From NCBI GenBank assembly GCA_023392515.1, contig JAEVYX010000068.1:1-27345 (forward strand): a stretch of DNA of 27,345 nt, read 5' to 3'. A program made the position numbers and the translations under genes. This DNA comes from Bacillota bacterium (GTDB lineage: Bacteria; Bacillota; Clostridia; Christensenellales; Aristaeellaceae). The notes beneath the pieces were generated by a model. That model was not told where the DNA came from. It saw only the letters and a list, made by a program, of their open reading frames with translations, and made no database searches. Shown one piece after another: positions 1 to 8,029 of this stretch; the first letter of the stretch is position 1; the number at the start of each line of letters is the position of its first letter.

Positions 1-33
1 TTGTAGAATAGAATATCACAAGGAGGTGCGTAT

Positions 34-1215
34 ATGAAAACCAGCAGCAAGCATTTGTCGATATTTATGGCATTTATGTTATTGCTTAGTATCTTGCCTT
101 TCGGAGCCGGATTAGCCCAAAACGCAAACGGCGGCATGATATTTGAATCGGTTACAAATGCAAACGATTTGGGCAGTGTGACGTACCCCCAGCTGACGGG
201 GTATGCCCTTGAAGATGTTCAGAATACAATCAACCAGGACATTTATACAAAAAGTGAAATCGCCTCCCACTTGGAAACCCTGGCCGCTTTGGATCAGGGC
301 GGATGGGGGCTTCAAGTTACTTATACAGGAGCGATTGAAAAGGATGTTTTATCTGTTTTGATCAGCGCCATTGGCGAAATGCCCTCAGGCCAATTTGGTC
401 AGACATATACAACGGTCAATTACAACCTGAGCGCTGGTACTCCTATTGCTGTTTCCGACTTGTTTACTGATGAAGAAAGCGCCTTTGCCTTTATGGAGCA
501 GCAATTGGAGGATAATTTGCGGCCTGAGCTTTCTGGATATCTGGAAAATGACGGGCTTTCGCCCATTCCCCGGGATAATTTTTTCCTTACTCCATATTCC
601 ATTACGTTCTATTATCCCCAGGATCAGTTTTCTATGATATCAGGCTATAGCGGCGGATGCACTTTCTATTATTACGAGCTTAAGGATTATCTGCGCCTGG
701 ATGCGGGAAGCCCTCTTGCCCTTTTGGGGGTGGGTGATACCCTCTCTATCACCGGGAATACCGCTGCCCTCACTAAGCAGACGGTGGAGGAAGGGGCGCT
801 CCCCGGTATCCCGGCAAGGTTGGGGGATAGCCTTATCAGCATAATGGATGAATATCGCCTCCTGGTAGACCCGGATTATTATCCCGGCGGCAGGTTCTTT
901 GAACTGGAAGCACCAGAGTTTCGTAATGCCTGGCTTTTGACCGACGACTTAACCGAAAGCTACGACCAAAGCCTGGTGCTGGGTATCCGGGCGGATCGAA
1001 TCAATCTATACGGCATTCAGCCGGGCGTTACCACGAAGGATGAATGGCGTATGGTTTTGGGAGCACCGAACCAAACCGTGGCGCTGGATGAAAGCACCGC
1101 GTCAGACTACCGCTTGCCTGCCGGAGAAAGCGATTATTACACCTTTGGCGCAAACACATTGCGTCTTTGCGCGGATGAATCGGGGCTGCTGGCCTCCGTT
1201 CATATTCTTCGCTGA
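34..1215 (+). CDS. Secreted DUF3298-like protein with C-terminal SmpA/DUF4309-like domain
   Basis: This is a 393-residue exported protein of unknown function. Residues 1 to about 29 form a signal peptide (KTSSKH, a hydrophobic run, then GLAQ-NA). Residues about 90-225 resemble the DUF3298/RsiV-type domain: a beta strand ending LSVLISA, then TVNYNL..GTPIAVSDLF, then an ITFYYPQDQF strand. The last 90 residues (LYGIQPGVTTKDEWRMVLGAPNQ, followed by a YTFGANTLRL strand) recall the small SmpA/BLIP or DUF4309 fold, in which a short G-x-T-xx-(D/E)-(V/W) helix precedes a LG-x-P turn. The start is supported by AGGAGG at 21-26. The gene sits 26 bp before the DNA translocase and may share its transcript. 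Domain names are recognised from motif memory and were not searched. The role is unknown; an extracytoplasmic sensor or wall-associated protein is possible. Confidence 0.75.
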   Translation: MKTSSKHLSIFMAFMLLLSILPFGAGLAQNANGGMIFESVTNANDLGSVTYPQLTGYALEDVQNTINQDIYTKSEIASHLETLAALDQGGWGLQVTYTGAIEKDVLSVLISAIGEMPSGQFGQTYTTVNYNLSAGTPIAVSDLFTDEESAFAFMEQQLEDNLRPELSGYLENDGLSPIPRDNFFLTPYSITFYYPQDQFSMISGYSGGCTFYYYELKDYLRLDAGSPLALLGVGDTLSITGNTAALTKQTVEEGALPGIPARLGDSLISIMDEYRLLVDPDYYPGGRFFELEAPEFRNAWLLTDDLTESYDQSLVLGIRADRINLYGIQPGVTTKDEWRMVLGAPNQTVALDESTASDYRLPAGESDYYTFGANTLRLCADESGLLASVHILR

Positions 1216-1241
1216 TACCACATCAAAAAAGGAGGAAGCCT

Positions 1242-3935
1242 ATGCAAAAGAAGCCAGGTACGCCAAAAAAGCAGGCGGCCCGAGCCTATTCCTCCGAGTC
1301 ACTTTTATTGCGCAGCGTGATGGGTATTCTGCTCATTGCGCTGGGCATTTTGGCGTTTGTCTCGGTCGTGGCGCCTATGGATGGAGCTGCTTTTTCCGTT
1401 ATGAAGGCGTTCACCCAAGGTCTGGCAGGCGGGCTTTGCCTGCTGCTGCCTTTATTTGTAGTGTGGACAGGCATCCTGACAGCCTTTTCTGCCAAGAAAA
1501 AGATGCCTATACGCGCGCTGCTCCTTTCATCCGTGATTTATTTATGCCTCCTGGCACTTATCAACCTTGTAACCTATGTTTGGGATGCTGCCAGCTATAG
1601 GGACTATTCCCTGATGGAATATATCGGGCTGGTCAACCGCCGGGACTTTCTGACTGCCAGCCCTGATAGTTTTCCGGCCTATTTAAGCCGGGCCTTCCTT
1701 CTGTGCCAGAACCAAGGGGAGGGCGGAGGATTGTTAGGCATGTTGCTTGCGTGGCCTCTGTATATCGGGCTTGGCAACATAGGCGGCGTGGCAGCCTTGG
1801 TGATTGCAATTCTTGGCATGCTGCTCCTATTATCCCGGATCGATTTGGGGGCCATAACCGCGAATATGCAGGAGCGGATGGCACAAAGAAGGGAGCAGCG
1901 CCAGGCTGAGGAAGCGGCTATGGCCGCTCAGGACGCGGCATATCGCCGGCAGGAGGCTTTGCGGCAGGCAGCAACACCGCCGCAAAAGGCACCGCCTCCC
2001 GCTTATGACAGGCGCCAGCCGGCCGTCCAAATGGCACCAATGGCACCAGTAGCTCCGCCATCCAGACAAAGCTTTCATTCTGGTGATCTCTACGATGAAA
2101 CCATCGCTACCGATGAAAATGCAAATGGTCTGGACGTAACGGCTGCCATGAAGCGGGCAAAACAGAAGAAAAACCCTGTTGCATTTGTGCCGTCCTCGCC
2201 CAGCGTGTCTGCTCCGGAGGATCTTCCCTGGGAGGAAGATGAGGATTCCGTTATGGAGGGCATAAATGACCGGCGTGCCATTGCCAAGCCCTTGTCCTTC
2301 GGACGCAAACATGATACGGAACGGGTGGAAAAGATGCCCCCGGCTCAGCCGGACTTTCCGTCGGTCAGAGTGCCGGTTACAATGCCGGAACCTAGGATGA
2401 GCGGTACCAGGCTGGATGAACCGGACTTGAAGCTGCCCCCGCAAAAACCGAAAAAAGCGCAGCAGATTCAAATGCCGCTGCCGCCGCCCTATGCCTATCC
2501 CACGCTGGATATGCTGAAAGCGCCCAAACGCGCATTAACGGATACCAGAGAGGAAGATGCCCAGCGAGCCATGAAGCTGGAGGATACCCTTCAAAGCTTC
2601 GGCATTGATGCGCAGGTAAAACAGGTGACCCATGGCCCGGCCATTACACGGTTCGAATTGGAATTGGCTTCTGGCATCAACGTGCGGCGAATTACCAGCA
2701 TTACCGATAACATCGCGTTAAGCATGGCTGCCAGCGGCGTGCGTATTGAGGCGCCTATCCCCGGGAAATCCCTGGTGGGGATTGAGGTTCCCAATGCGGA
2801 AATCAACAGCGTTACCCTGCGGGAAGTTCTGGAAAGCGACGCCATGAGCCGAGCGGAATCAACCCTGGCGGTGGCGCTGGGCAAGGACATTGCCGGCAGT
2901 CCCATTATTTGCGACCTAAGCCGCATGCCCCATCTTCTTATCGCCGGGGCTACAGGCAGTGGTAAATCGGTTTGCATCAATGGCATTATCAACAGCATCC
3001 TGTTCCGTTCCTCGCCCAAACAGGTCCGTATGATCCTGATTGACCCCAAGGTTGTGGAACTGCAGTGCTACAACGGCATTCCCCATTTGCTCATCCCTGT
3101 TGTCAGCGACCCGCATAAGGCTGCCGGAGCCCTGACCTGGGCCGTTACGGAAATGATGGAGCGGTATCATAAGTTTACCGCAAAAGGCGTTCGTGAAATT
3201 ACTGGATATAATGCGGCACTTGGGGAAGAAGAGGAACCTTTGCCCCGGATTGTGGTTATCATCGACGAATTGGCGGATTTGATGATGGCCTGCAAAAAGG
3301 ATGTGGAAGAGTCCATCTGCCGCCTGGCGCAGCTGGCCCGTGCGGCAGGCATTCATTTGGTGGTAGCCACCCAGCGCCCGTCTGTAGACGTTATTACCGG
3401 GCTTATCAAAGCCAATATTCCCTCCCGTATCGCTTTTGCCGTGTCCTCCAACATTGACTCCCGTACCATCCTGGATGGGGTAGGCGCGGAGAAACTCCTG
3501 GGCCGCGGCGACATGCTCTACTCGCCCTCCGGGGCGCGCCACCCTATGAGGGTTCAGGGCTGCTTTGTTTCCGATGGCGAGGTAAACCGGGTGACAGGCT
3601 TTATCCGCAGTCATGCGGATGCGGACTATGACCCCAACATACTGGAACAGCTGGAACAGGAATCCTCCAATGTGGAGTTGTCAAACGATATGGAATTGGG
3701 CGGCGGCGAGGAAGGGCTCGATCCTCTTTTGCGCCAGGCTATTGAAATGGCGGTGGAGGATGGTCAAACCTCTATTTCCATGCTGCAGCGCCGTTTGCGT
3801 ATCGGCTATGCCCGTTCCGGCCGTTTGATTGACGAAATGACACGCCGGGGTATTATCAGCCAGGCGGCAGGTGCCAAACCCAGGCAGGTGCTATTAAGCC
3901 GGGAAGATCTTAGCAACCTGGACTTGGATGCTTAA
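1242..3935 (+). CDS. spoIIIE/ftsK: DNA translocase SpoIIIE/FtsK
   Basis: This is a membrane-anchored, ATP-driven DNA pump that moves chromosome DNA through the division or sporulation septum. The 897 residues are the usual family size (about 750-900). The N-terminal part has about four membrane segments (roughly 21-46, 55-82, 92-117 and 161-203). A long Pro/Gln/Ala-rich linker follows (about 205-430), then the motor. Walker A is GATGSGKS at 569-576. Walker B ends in IIDELADLMM, with D675 and E676. The C-terminal winged-helix gamma domain (about 825-890, with SMLQRRLRIGYARSGRLIDEME-like spacing) reads DNA polarity sequences. The start is supported by GGAGG at 1231-1235. A spore-former may carry one or several paralogues, so SpoIIIE and FtsK cannot be separated here; bofA in the window makes the sporulation role plausible. 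Confidence 0.95.
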   Translation: MQKKPGTPKKQAARAYSSESLLLRSVMGILLIALGILAFVSVVAPMDGAAFSVMKAFTQGLAGGLCLLLPLFVVWTGILTAFSAKKKMPIRALLLSSVIYLCLLALINLVTYVWDAASYRDYSLMEYIGLVNRRDFLTASPDSFPAYLSRAFLLCQNQGEGGGLLGMLLAWPLYIGLGNIGGVAALVIAILGMLLLLSRIDLGAITANMQERMAQRREQRQAEEAAMAAQDAAYRRQEALRQAATPPQKAPPPAYDRRQPAVQMAPMAPVAPPSRQSFHSGDLYDETIATDENANGLDVTAAMKRAKQKKNPVAFVPSSPSVSAPEDLPWEEDEDSVMEGINDRRAIAKPLSFGRKHDTERVEKMPPAQPDFPSVRVPVTMPEPRMSGTRLDEPDLKLPPQKPKKAQQIQMPLPPPYAYPTLDMLKAPKRALTDTREEDAQRAMKLEDTLQSFGIDAQVKQVTHGPAITRFELELASGINVRRITSITDNIALSMAASGVRIEAPIPGKSLVGIEVPNAEINSVTLREVLESDAMSRAESTLAVALGKDIAGSPIICDLSRMPHLLIAGATGSGKSVCINGIINSILFRSSPKQVRMILIDPKVVELQCYNGIPHLLIPVVSDPHKAAGALTWAVTEMMERYHKFTAKGVREITGYNAALGEEEEPLPRIVVIIDELADLMMACKKDVEESICRLAQLARAAGIHLVVATQRPSVDVITGLIKANIPSRIAFAVSSNIDSRTILDGVGAEKLLGRGDMLYSPSGARHPMRVQGCFVSDGEVNRVTGFIRSHADADYDPNILEQLEQESSNVELSNDMELGGGEEGLDPLLRQAIEMAVEDGQTSISMLQRRLRIGYARSGRLIDEMTRRGIISQAAGAKPRQVLLSREDLSNLDLDA

Positions 3936-3959
3936 AGGGCATGAAAATGAAGGCTTCTC

Positions 3960-3988
3960 TTGACAGCCGAATCCTGTCATTGTATAAT
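3960..3988 (+). promoter_or_regulatory. SigA-type promoter of the T-box/hisS-aspS unit
   Basis: A perfect consensus promoter: TTGACA at 3960-3965, a 17-bp spacer and TATAAT at 3983-3988, placing the start of transcription near 3995, immediately before T-box Stem I. A perfect inverted repeat, TGACAG-7-CTGTCA (3961-3966 and 3974-3979), overlaps the -35 box and spacer. Confidence 0.9.
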
Positions 3989-3994
3989 GCCACC

Positions 3995-4229
3995 ATATCC
4001 GGCAAAGATGGGAAGAGTACGCTTTTTCGAGCATCAAGAGAGAGGGGCCTTTGGCTGTAAGCCCTTTTGCCAAGGAAAAGCGGAATGACACCCCGGAGCC
4101 TCCCGCGCAATGGCGGGCGCCTTTCCTGCGATATCGGGAATCGAGTGGAGAAAGCGTCAGCTTTCTCAAGCGGGGTGGCACCACGAAGAAGTGAAATTCG
4201 TCCCATGCGTAGGCATGGGATGTTTTTTT
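3995..4229 (+). promoter_or_regulatory. T-box riboswitch leader, specifier GAC (Asp) overlapping CAC (His)
   Basis: A tRNA-sensing transcription antitermination leader. Stem I starts with GGGAAGAGTA (4010-4019). CGCTTTTTC (4020-4028) pairs with GGAAAAGCG (4074-4082), which is followed by the S-turn GAA (4083-4085). By comparison with B. subtilis glyQS (GAA, one base, codon, purine), the specifier is GAC at 4087-4089 followed by A; CAC (4089-4091) overlaps it. A perfect Stem III hairpin lies at 4148-4167. The T-box core GGGGTGGCACCACG is at 4172-4185. Its UGGC (4176-4179) would pair with a tRNA ending GCCA, the tRNA-Asp discriminator, not the tRNA-His one (C73). The competing terminator is at 4202-4229. 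It precedes GNAT, hisS and aspS, so uncharged tRNA-Asp probably raises their transcription. Confidence 0.93.
4202..4229 (+). terminator. T-box regulated intrinsic terminator
   Basis: CCCATGC, loop GTAG, GCATGGG (4202-4219) form a perfect 7-bp stem followed by a T-rich tract (4221-4229). The upstream TTCGTCCC (4197-4204) overlaps the left arm and can instead pair with the T-box bulge region, which gives the expected terminator/antiterminator switch. Confidence 0.9.
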
Positions 4230-4281
4230 GTCATTTCAGCGTGATGTTGGTATGAAAAGCCGGAAAGAAGGTGCGTATTTT

Positions 4282-4791
4282 GTGGAGATAAGGTATGCAC
4301 AGCCTGACGATATTCCCGGCATGGCTTTGGTTTATGTAAAGACCTGGCAGGCTGCCTACCAAGGCATGATAGCACAGAATTTCCTGGATCAGTTATCGCC
4401 GTCCCGGTGGGAGAAAAGCTATCAAAAATCCCTTGGAAAGGAAGGGCGGCCCAAAGCAGCTGTACTTTTGGAGGGCGGACAAGTGATCGGTGTATCCAGC
4501 TTTAACAATACGAGGGATGAGGATTTGGGCGAACGTTATGGGGAAATCATTTCCTTGTACGTATTGCCGGAATACTGGCGCAAGGGGCTGGGTTTGCAGA
4601 TGCTTCGCTGGGTAACCCGGGAATTGAAGAACATGGGTTTTTCACATTGCATGCTTTGGACGCTGGAAGACAATGTCCGCGCACAGAGAGCCTATGAGCG
4701 GTTCGGGTTTCAAAAGGACGGGCAGGCAAAGGGGTTTGAAATCGGCGGCGGGGAAGTAACCGAAATCCGCTACCAAATGAAATTGCAATAG
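4282..4791 (+). CDS. GNAT family N-acetyltransferase
   Basis: A 169-residue acetyl-CoA dependent acetyltransferase of unknown substrate. The N-terminal EIRYAQPDDIPGM is the usual first strand of GNAT proteins. The acetyl-CoA binding loop of motif A is RKGLGLQM, starting at R100, after ISLYVLPEYW. Motif B follows as LEDNVRAQRAYERFGFQKDG. I chose GTG 4282 because GAAGGTG lies at a suitable distance upstream and the protein then begins in register with the family. The reading frame is open further back, to ATG 4252 and to a TTG at 4228 that lies in the T-box terminator. It is the first gene after the T-box, 66 bp before hisS, so it should be co-regulated with the synthetases. The substrate might be a protein, an amino acid or an aminoacyl compound; the sequence does not say. 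Confidence 0.85.
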   Translation: MEIRYAQPDDIPGMALVYVKTWQAAYQGMIAQNFLDQLSPSRWEKSYQKSLGKEGRPKAAVLLEGGQVIGVSSFNNTRDEDLGERYGEIISLYVLPEYWRKGLGLQMLRWVTRELKNMGFSHCMLWTLEDNVRAQRAYERFGFQKDGQAKGFEIGGGEVTEIRYQMKLQ

Positions 4792-4857
4792 CGCATCCGG
4801 GAAACGGGATAATTTGCCCGCATCCCTTTATACCATCACTGAAGGAGGAACAAAATC

Positions 4858-6123
4858 ATGTTGACACAAGCGCCCCGCGGCACGAAAGATGTGCTGCCCA
4901 AGGACAGCTACCGCTGGCAGGCACTGGAGAAAATCATGCGTGATGCCGCGGCCAAGGCGGGATACCAGGAAGCCCGCACCCCGGTGTTTGAGCATACAGA
5001 ACTTTTTTTGCGGGGGGTAGGGGATACCACCGATATTGTGCAAAAAGAGATGTATACCTTTAAGGATAAAGGGGACCGGTCCATAACCTTAAAGCCTGAG
5101 GGAACGGCTGGAATTGTTCGGGCGTTTGTGGAAAGCGGCCTGTATGCCGACACCCTTCCTTGCAAAATGTATTACCTGAACGCGCCCATCTTCCGCTATG
5201 AAGCACCACAGTCCGGCAGGCTGCGCGAACATCACCAGTTCGGCTTGGAGTGTTTTGGTGCACAAAATGCATCGGTGGATGCAGAATTGATCGCTTTGGC
5301 ATATCATTTGATTGCAGGGCTGGGTATTACGAACCTGTCGGTGAACATCAACTCCATCGGCTGTGAAAAATGCCGGCCCGCCTATCATGCCAAGCTGAAG
5401 GAATACCTGTTTGAACGGCTGGACGGGCTGTGTCATACCTGCCGGGACCGGTATGAAAAAAACCCATTACGGGTGCTGGATTGCAAAGAGGAAAAGTGCC
5501 AGGCATTGGTGAAGGATGCACCCAACATGCTGGACATGCTTTGCGATGAGTGCAAGGACCATTTCACCAAGCTGCAGAAATATCTCGCAGCTGCGGAAAT
5601 TCCTTTTGAAATCGACAGCCGTATTGTGCGGGGGCTGGACTATTATACCAAGACAGTGTTTGAACTGATTACAAAGACGCCACAGGGAAACCTTACGGTA
5701 TGCGGCGGCGGGCGCTATGATCGCCTGGTGGAGCAATTGGGAGGGCCGGCAATGCCCGGAGTGGGCTTTGGCATGGGCATCGAACGGTTATTGATGCTGC
5801 TGGACAGCCAGGAGGTGGCGCTTCCCAAGCCCCGGCAATTGGATGTATTTGTGGCCTGCCTCGGTCAGGAGGCGCAGATTCCAGGCTTTACATTGGTGCA
5901 AGCGCTGCGCAAAGCGGGCTTGAAAGCGGATTGCGATCACACCGGCCGCAGCCTCAAGGCGCAATTCAAATATGCCAATAAGTTGGAAGTTCCCATTGCC
6001 GCCGTATTGGGCGGGGATGAACTGGAGCGGGGCGTGGTGAAGCTTCGCAACATGGATACCAAGGAAGAGGTGGAAGCACCCCTTGAAAACGCGGCCCAGG
6101 CGGCCGCCCAAATGTTGAAATAG
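4858..6123 (+). CDS. hisS: Histidyl-tRNA synthetase
   Basis: Charges tRNA-His with histidine (class II synthetase, cytoplasmic homodimer). Its 421 residues are normal. N-terminal GTKDVLP is the HisRS opening. Motif 2 is FRYEAPQSGRLREHHQFGLE (112-131). The histidine-specific RGLDYYTKTVFE is at about 258-269 and is followed by GGGRYD. Motif 3 is GVGFGMGIERL (301-311). The C-terminal 100 residues form the anticodon-binding domain. The insertion between motif 2 and the HisA motif contains CEKC, CHTC, DCKEEKC and CDEC clusters, a pattern I recall from Clostridia HisRS proteins; it may bind zinc. A strong Shine-Dalgarno AAGGAGGA (4842-4849) precedes ATG. It lies downstream of the T-box and GNAT gene and 17 bp before aspS. 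Confidence 0.98.
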   Translation: MLTQAPRGTKDVLPKDSYRWQALEKIMRDAAAKAGYQEARTPVFEHTELFLRGVGDTTDIVQKEMYTFKDKGDRSITLKPEGTAGIVRAFVESGLYADTLPCKMYYLNAPIFRYEAPQSGRLREHHQFGLECFGAQNASVDAELIALAYHLIAGLGITNLSVNINSIGCEKCRPAYHAKLKEYLFERLDGLCHTCRDRYEKNPLRVLDCKEEKCQALVKDAPNMLDMLCDECKDHFTKLQKYLAAAEIPFEIDSRIVRGLDYYTKTVFELITKTPQGNLTVCGGGRYDRLVEQLGGPAMPGVGFGMGIERLLMLLDSQEVALPKPRQLDVFVACLGQEAQIPGFTLVQALRKAGLKADCDHTGRSLKAQFKYANKLEVPIAAVLGGDELERGVVKLRNMDTKEEVEAPLENAAQAAAQMLK

Positions 6124-6140
6124 CAAGGGAGGATAATCTT

Positions 6141-7928
6141 ATGGCGGAATTTTTAGGCGGCTGGAAACGCAGCAGTATGTGCGGTCAGGTGAATGAAAGC
6201 CTAGTGGGCCAGGAAGTGACCCTCATGGGATGGGTACAGCGGTCCAGAAACCTGGGCGGTATCATTTTTGTATGGCTGCGGGACCGTTCCGGTATTGTTC
6301 AGGCAGTGTTTGATGTGAATACCTGCAATGAAAAGGTATTCTCCTTGGGCGAGGAACTGCGCAGCGAATTTGTGGTGGCCGTGAAGGGAACCGTGGCCAT
6401 GCGTGCGCCTGAAGCGGTAAATGACAAGCTGCCTACCGGCAAAATCGAGGTGATGGTGAAGGAAGCCAAGCTTCTTAACCGAGCCGAAACGCCGCCAATC
6501 TATATTGACGACGATGCCAGCGAATCCGAAGCGCTGCGCCTGAAATACCGCTACCTGGATCTGCGTCGTCCTTCCATGCAAAATATGCTGATGTTCCGCC
6601 ACAAAGTGGTGAACATCCTGCGCAACCATATGGACAAGGAAGGCTTTGCGGAAGTGGAAACCCCTATCCTCACCAAGTCAACCCCGGAAGGAGCCAGGGA
6701 TTACCTTGTGCCCAGCCGTGTAAAGCCCGGCACCTTTTATGCCTTGCCCCAAAGCCCGCAGTTGTACAAGCAGCTCCTGATGCTGGCGGGCATGGACAAG
6801 TATTTCCAGGTTGCAAGATGCTTCCGCGATGAGGATGGCCGTGCGGACCGGCAGGCGGAGTTCACCCAGTTTGACATGGAAATGTCCTTTGTGGAGCCGG
6901 AGGATATTCAATCGGTGGTGGAGGGCGCTTACGACGAGCTGTTCCGGGAACTGATGGGCATTGAACTCAGCCTTCCGCTTCCGCGGATGACCTGGCAGCA
7001 TGCCATGGAAACCTACGGCTCCGACAAGCCTGATACCCGCTTTGCCATGGAGATTTCCGATGTGGGCGAAACGGTAAAGGGCTGCGGTTTTACCGTGTTT
7101 GAAAGCGCTCTTGCAGAGGGCAAAACCGTTTGTGCCATTTGTGCCAAGGGTGCGGCAGAGGAGCTTTCCCGTAAAGATATGGATGCCCTTTCGGAATTCG
7201 TGAAAACCTATCACGTAAAGGGATTGGCTTGGGCCGCATTGCAGCCTGACGGAACAATGCGCTCTTCCTTTGTCAAGGCCATGACCGGGGACAGCATGGA
7301 ACGGCTGCTTGAAAAAGTGGGGGCAAAGCCTGGGGATGCGGTATTCCTCATTGCCGATAAAAAGCTGACGGCCTTAACAGCCATGGGGCAATTGCGCTTG
7401 AAGCTGGGTGCAAAGCTGAACCTGATTGACAAAGATCGGTACGATTTGTTCTGGGTGACGGAGTTCCCCCTCCTGGAGTGGAGCGAGGAAGACAACCGGT
7501 TTGCAGCCATGCACCATCCATTCACCAGTCCCATGGATGAGGATTTTCAGTACATGGAGTCTGATCCCGGCCGGGTGCGGGCCAAGGCCTACGACCTTGT
7601 TCTCAACGGCATCGAAATGGGTTCGGGCAGCATCCGTATCCATGCCAGCGATCTGCAGGAGCAGATGTTCCGCCTCCTGGGTTTTACCAAGGAAGAAGCC
7701 TGGCAGCGCTTTGGATTCCTGCTGGAAGCTTTCAAGTATGGGACGCCGCCGCACGGCGGGTTTGCCTTTGGCATTGACCGGCTGGTGATGATGCTTACCC
7801 ATTCGGAAAGCCTGCGGGATGTGCTTGCCTTCCCCAAGATACAGAGCGGCGCATGCCTGATGATGGACACACCCGCTCAGGTTAAGGATGAGCAGCTAAA
7901 GACGCTGAAAATTAAGATCGATAACTGA
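6141..7928 (+). CDS. aspS: Aspartyl-tRNA synthetase (bacterial type)
   Basis: Charges tRNA-Asp with aspartate. The 595 residues match the long bacterial AspRS, which carries an N-terminal OB-fold anticodon domain (MGWVQRSRNLGGIIFVWLRDRSG), the class II catalytic core and an inserted GAD domain (about 285-420). Motif 2 is FRDEDGRADRQAEFTQFD, starting at residue 228. Motif 3 is GGFAFGIDRLVMML, starting near residue 539. Whether it is strictly Asp-specific or also charges tRNA-Asn cannot be read here. GGGAGG upstream supports the ATG. It is the last gene of the T-box controlled unit and is followed by a probable terminator. Confidence 0.98.
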   Translation: MAEFLGGWKRSSMCGQVNESLVGQEVTLMGWVQRSRNLGGIIFVWLRDRSGIVQAVFDVNTCNEKVFSLGEELRSEFVVAVKGTVAMRAPEAVNDKLPTGKIEVMVKEAKLLNRAETPPIYIDDDASESEALRLKYRYLDLRRPSMQNMLMFRHKVVNILRNHMDKEGFAEVETPILTKSTPEGARDYLVPSRVKPGTFYALPQSPQLYKQLLMLAGMDKYFQVARCFRDEDGRADRQAEFTQFDMEMSFVEPEDIQSVVEGAYDELFRELMGIELSLPLPRMTWQHAMETYGSDKPDTRFAMEISDVGETVKGCGFTVFESALAEGKTVCAICAKGAAEELSRKDMDALSEFVKTYHVKGLAWAALQPDGTMRSSFVKAMTGDSMERLLEKVGAKPGDAVFLIADKKLTALTAMGQLRLKLGAKLNLIDKDRYDLFWVTEFPLLEWSEEDNRFAAMHHPFTSPMDEDFQYMESDPGRVRAKAYDLVLNGIEMGSGSIRIHASDLQEQMFRLLGFTKEEAWQRFGFLLEAFKYGTPPHGGFAFGIDRLVMMLTHSESLRDVLAFPKIQSGACLMMDTPAQVKDEQLKTLKIKIDN

Positions 7929-7935
7929 CCCTATC

Positions 7936-7968
7936 GGAAGGAACGTTAGTGGAAGCGTTTTTCCTTTT
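7936..7968 (+). terminator. Probable terminator after aspS
   Basis: GGAAGGAACG (7936-7945) can pair with CGTTTTTCC (7956-7964) with one bulge and one G-T pair, around a 10-base loop, and is followed by TTTT (7965-7968). The stem is imperfect, so this is moderately supported. It sits directly before the next promoter. Confidence 0.5.
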
Positions 7969-7970
7969 GG

Positions 7971-7999
7971 TTGTCAACCGGCGGAAAATCTGCTATACT
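7971..7999 (+). promoter_or_regulatory. SigA-type promoter of the asp23-to-thiI gene run
   Basis: TTGTCA (7971-7976), a 17-bp spacer and TATACT (7994-7999). It lies 31 bp before the asp23-like start codon, with the Shine-Dalgarno AAGGAGGT (8013-8020) between. Confidence 0.8.
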
Positions 8000-8029
8000 A
8001 ACTGGTAACCGCAAGGAGGTGCGATAGGT

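Noticed and set aside
1040..1600. Plus-strand 186-codon frame bridging the first two genes
   Set aside because: It overlaps two supported genes in another frame and encodes a Cys/Arg-rich sequence with no motif.
2916..3614. Minus-strand open frame opposite the translocase motor domain
   Set aside because: Shadow of the conserved SpoIIIE/FtsK gene; no ribosome site or domain seen.
4228..4281. Longer GNAT start at TTG 4228 or ATG 4252
   Set aside because: TTG 4228 lies in the T-box terminator; the family start and GAAGGTG site favour GTG 4282, although ATG 4252 cannot be excluded.
7929..8029. A second T-box or riboswitch before asp23
   Set aside because: No T-box core or Stem I motif is present; only a terminator-like hairpin and a promoter fit in the 101 bp.
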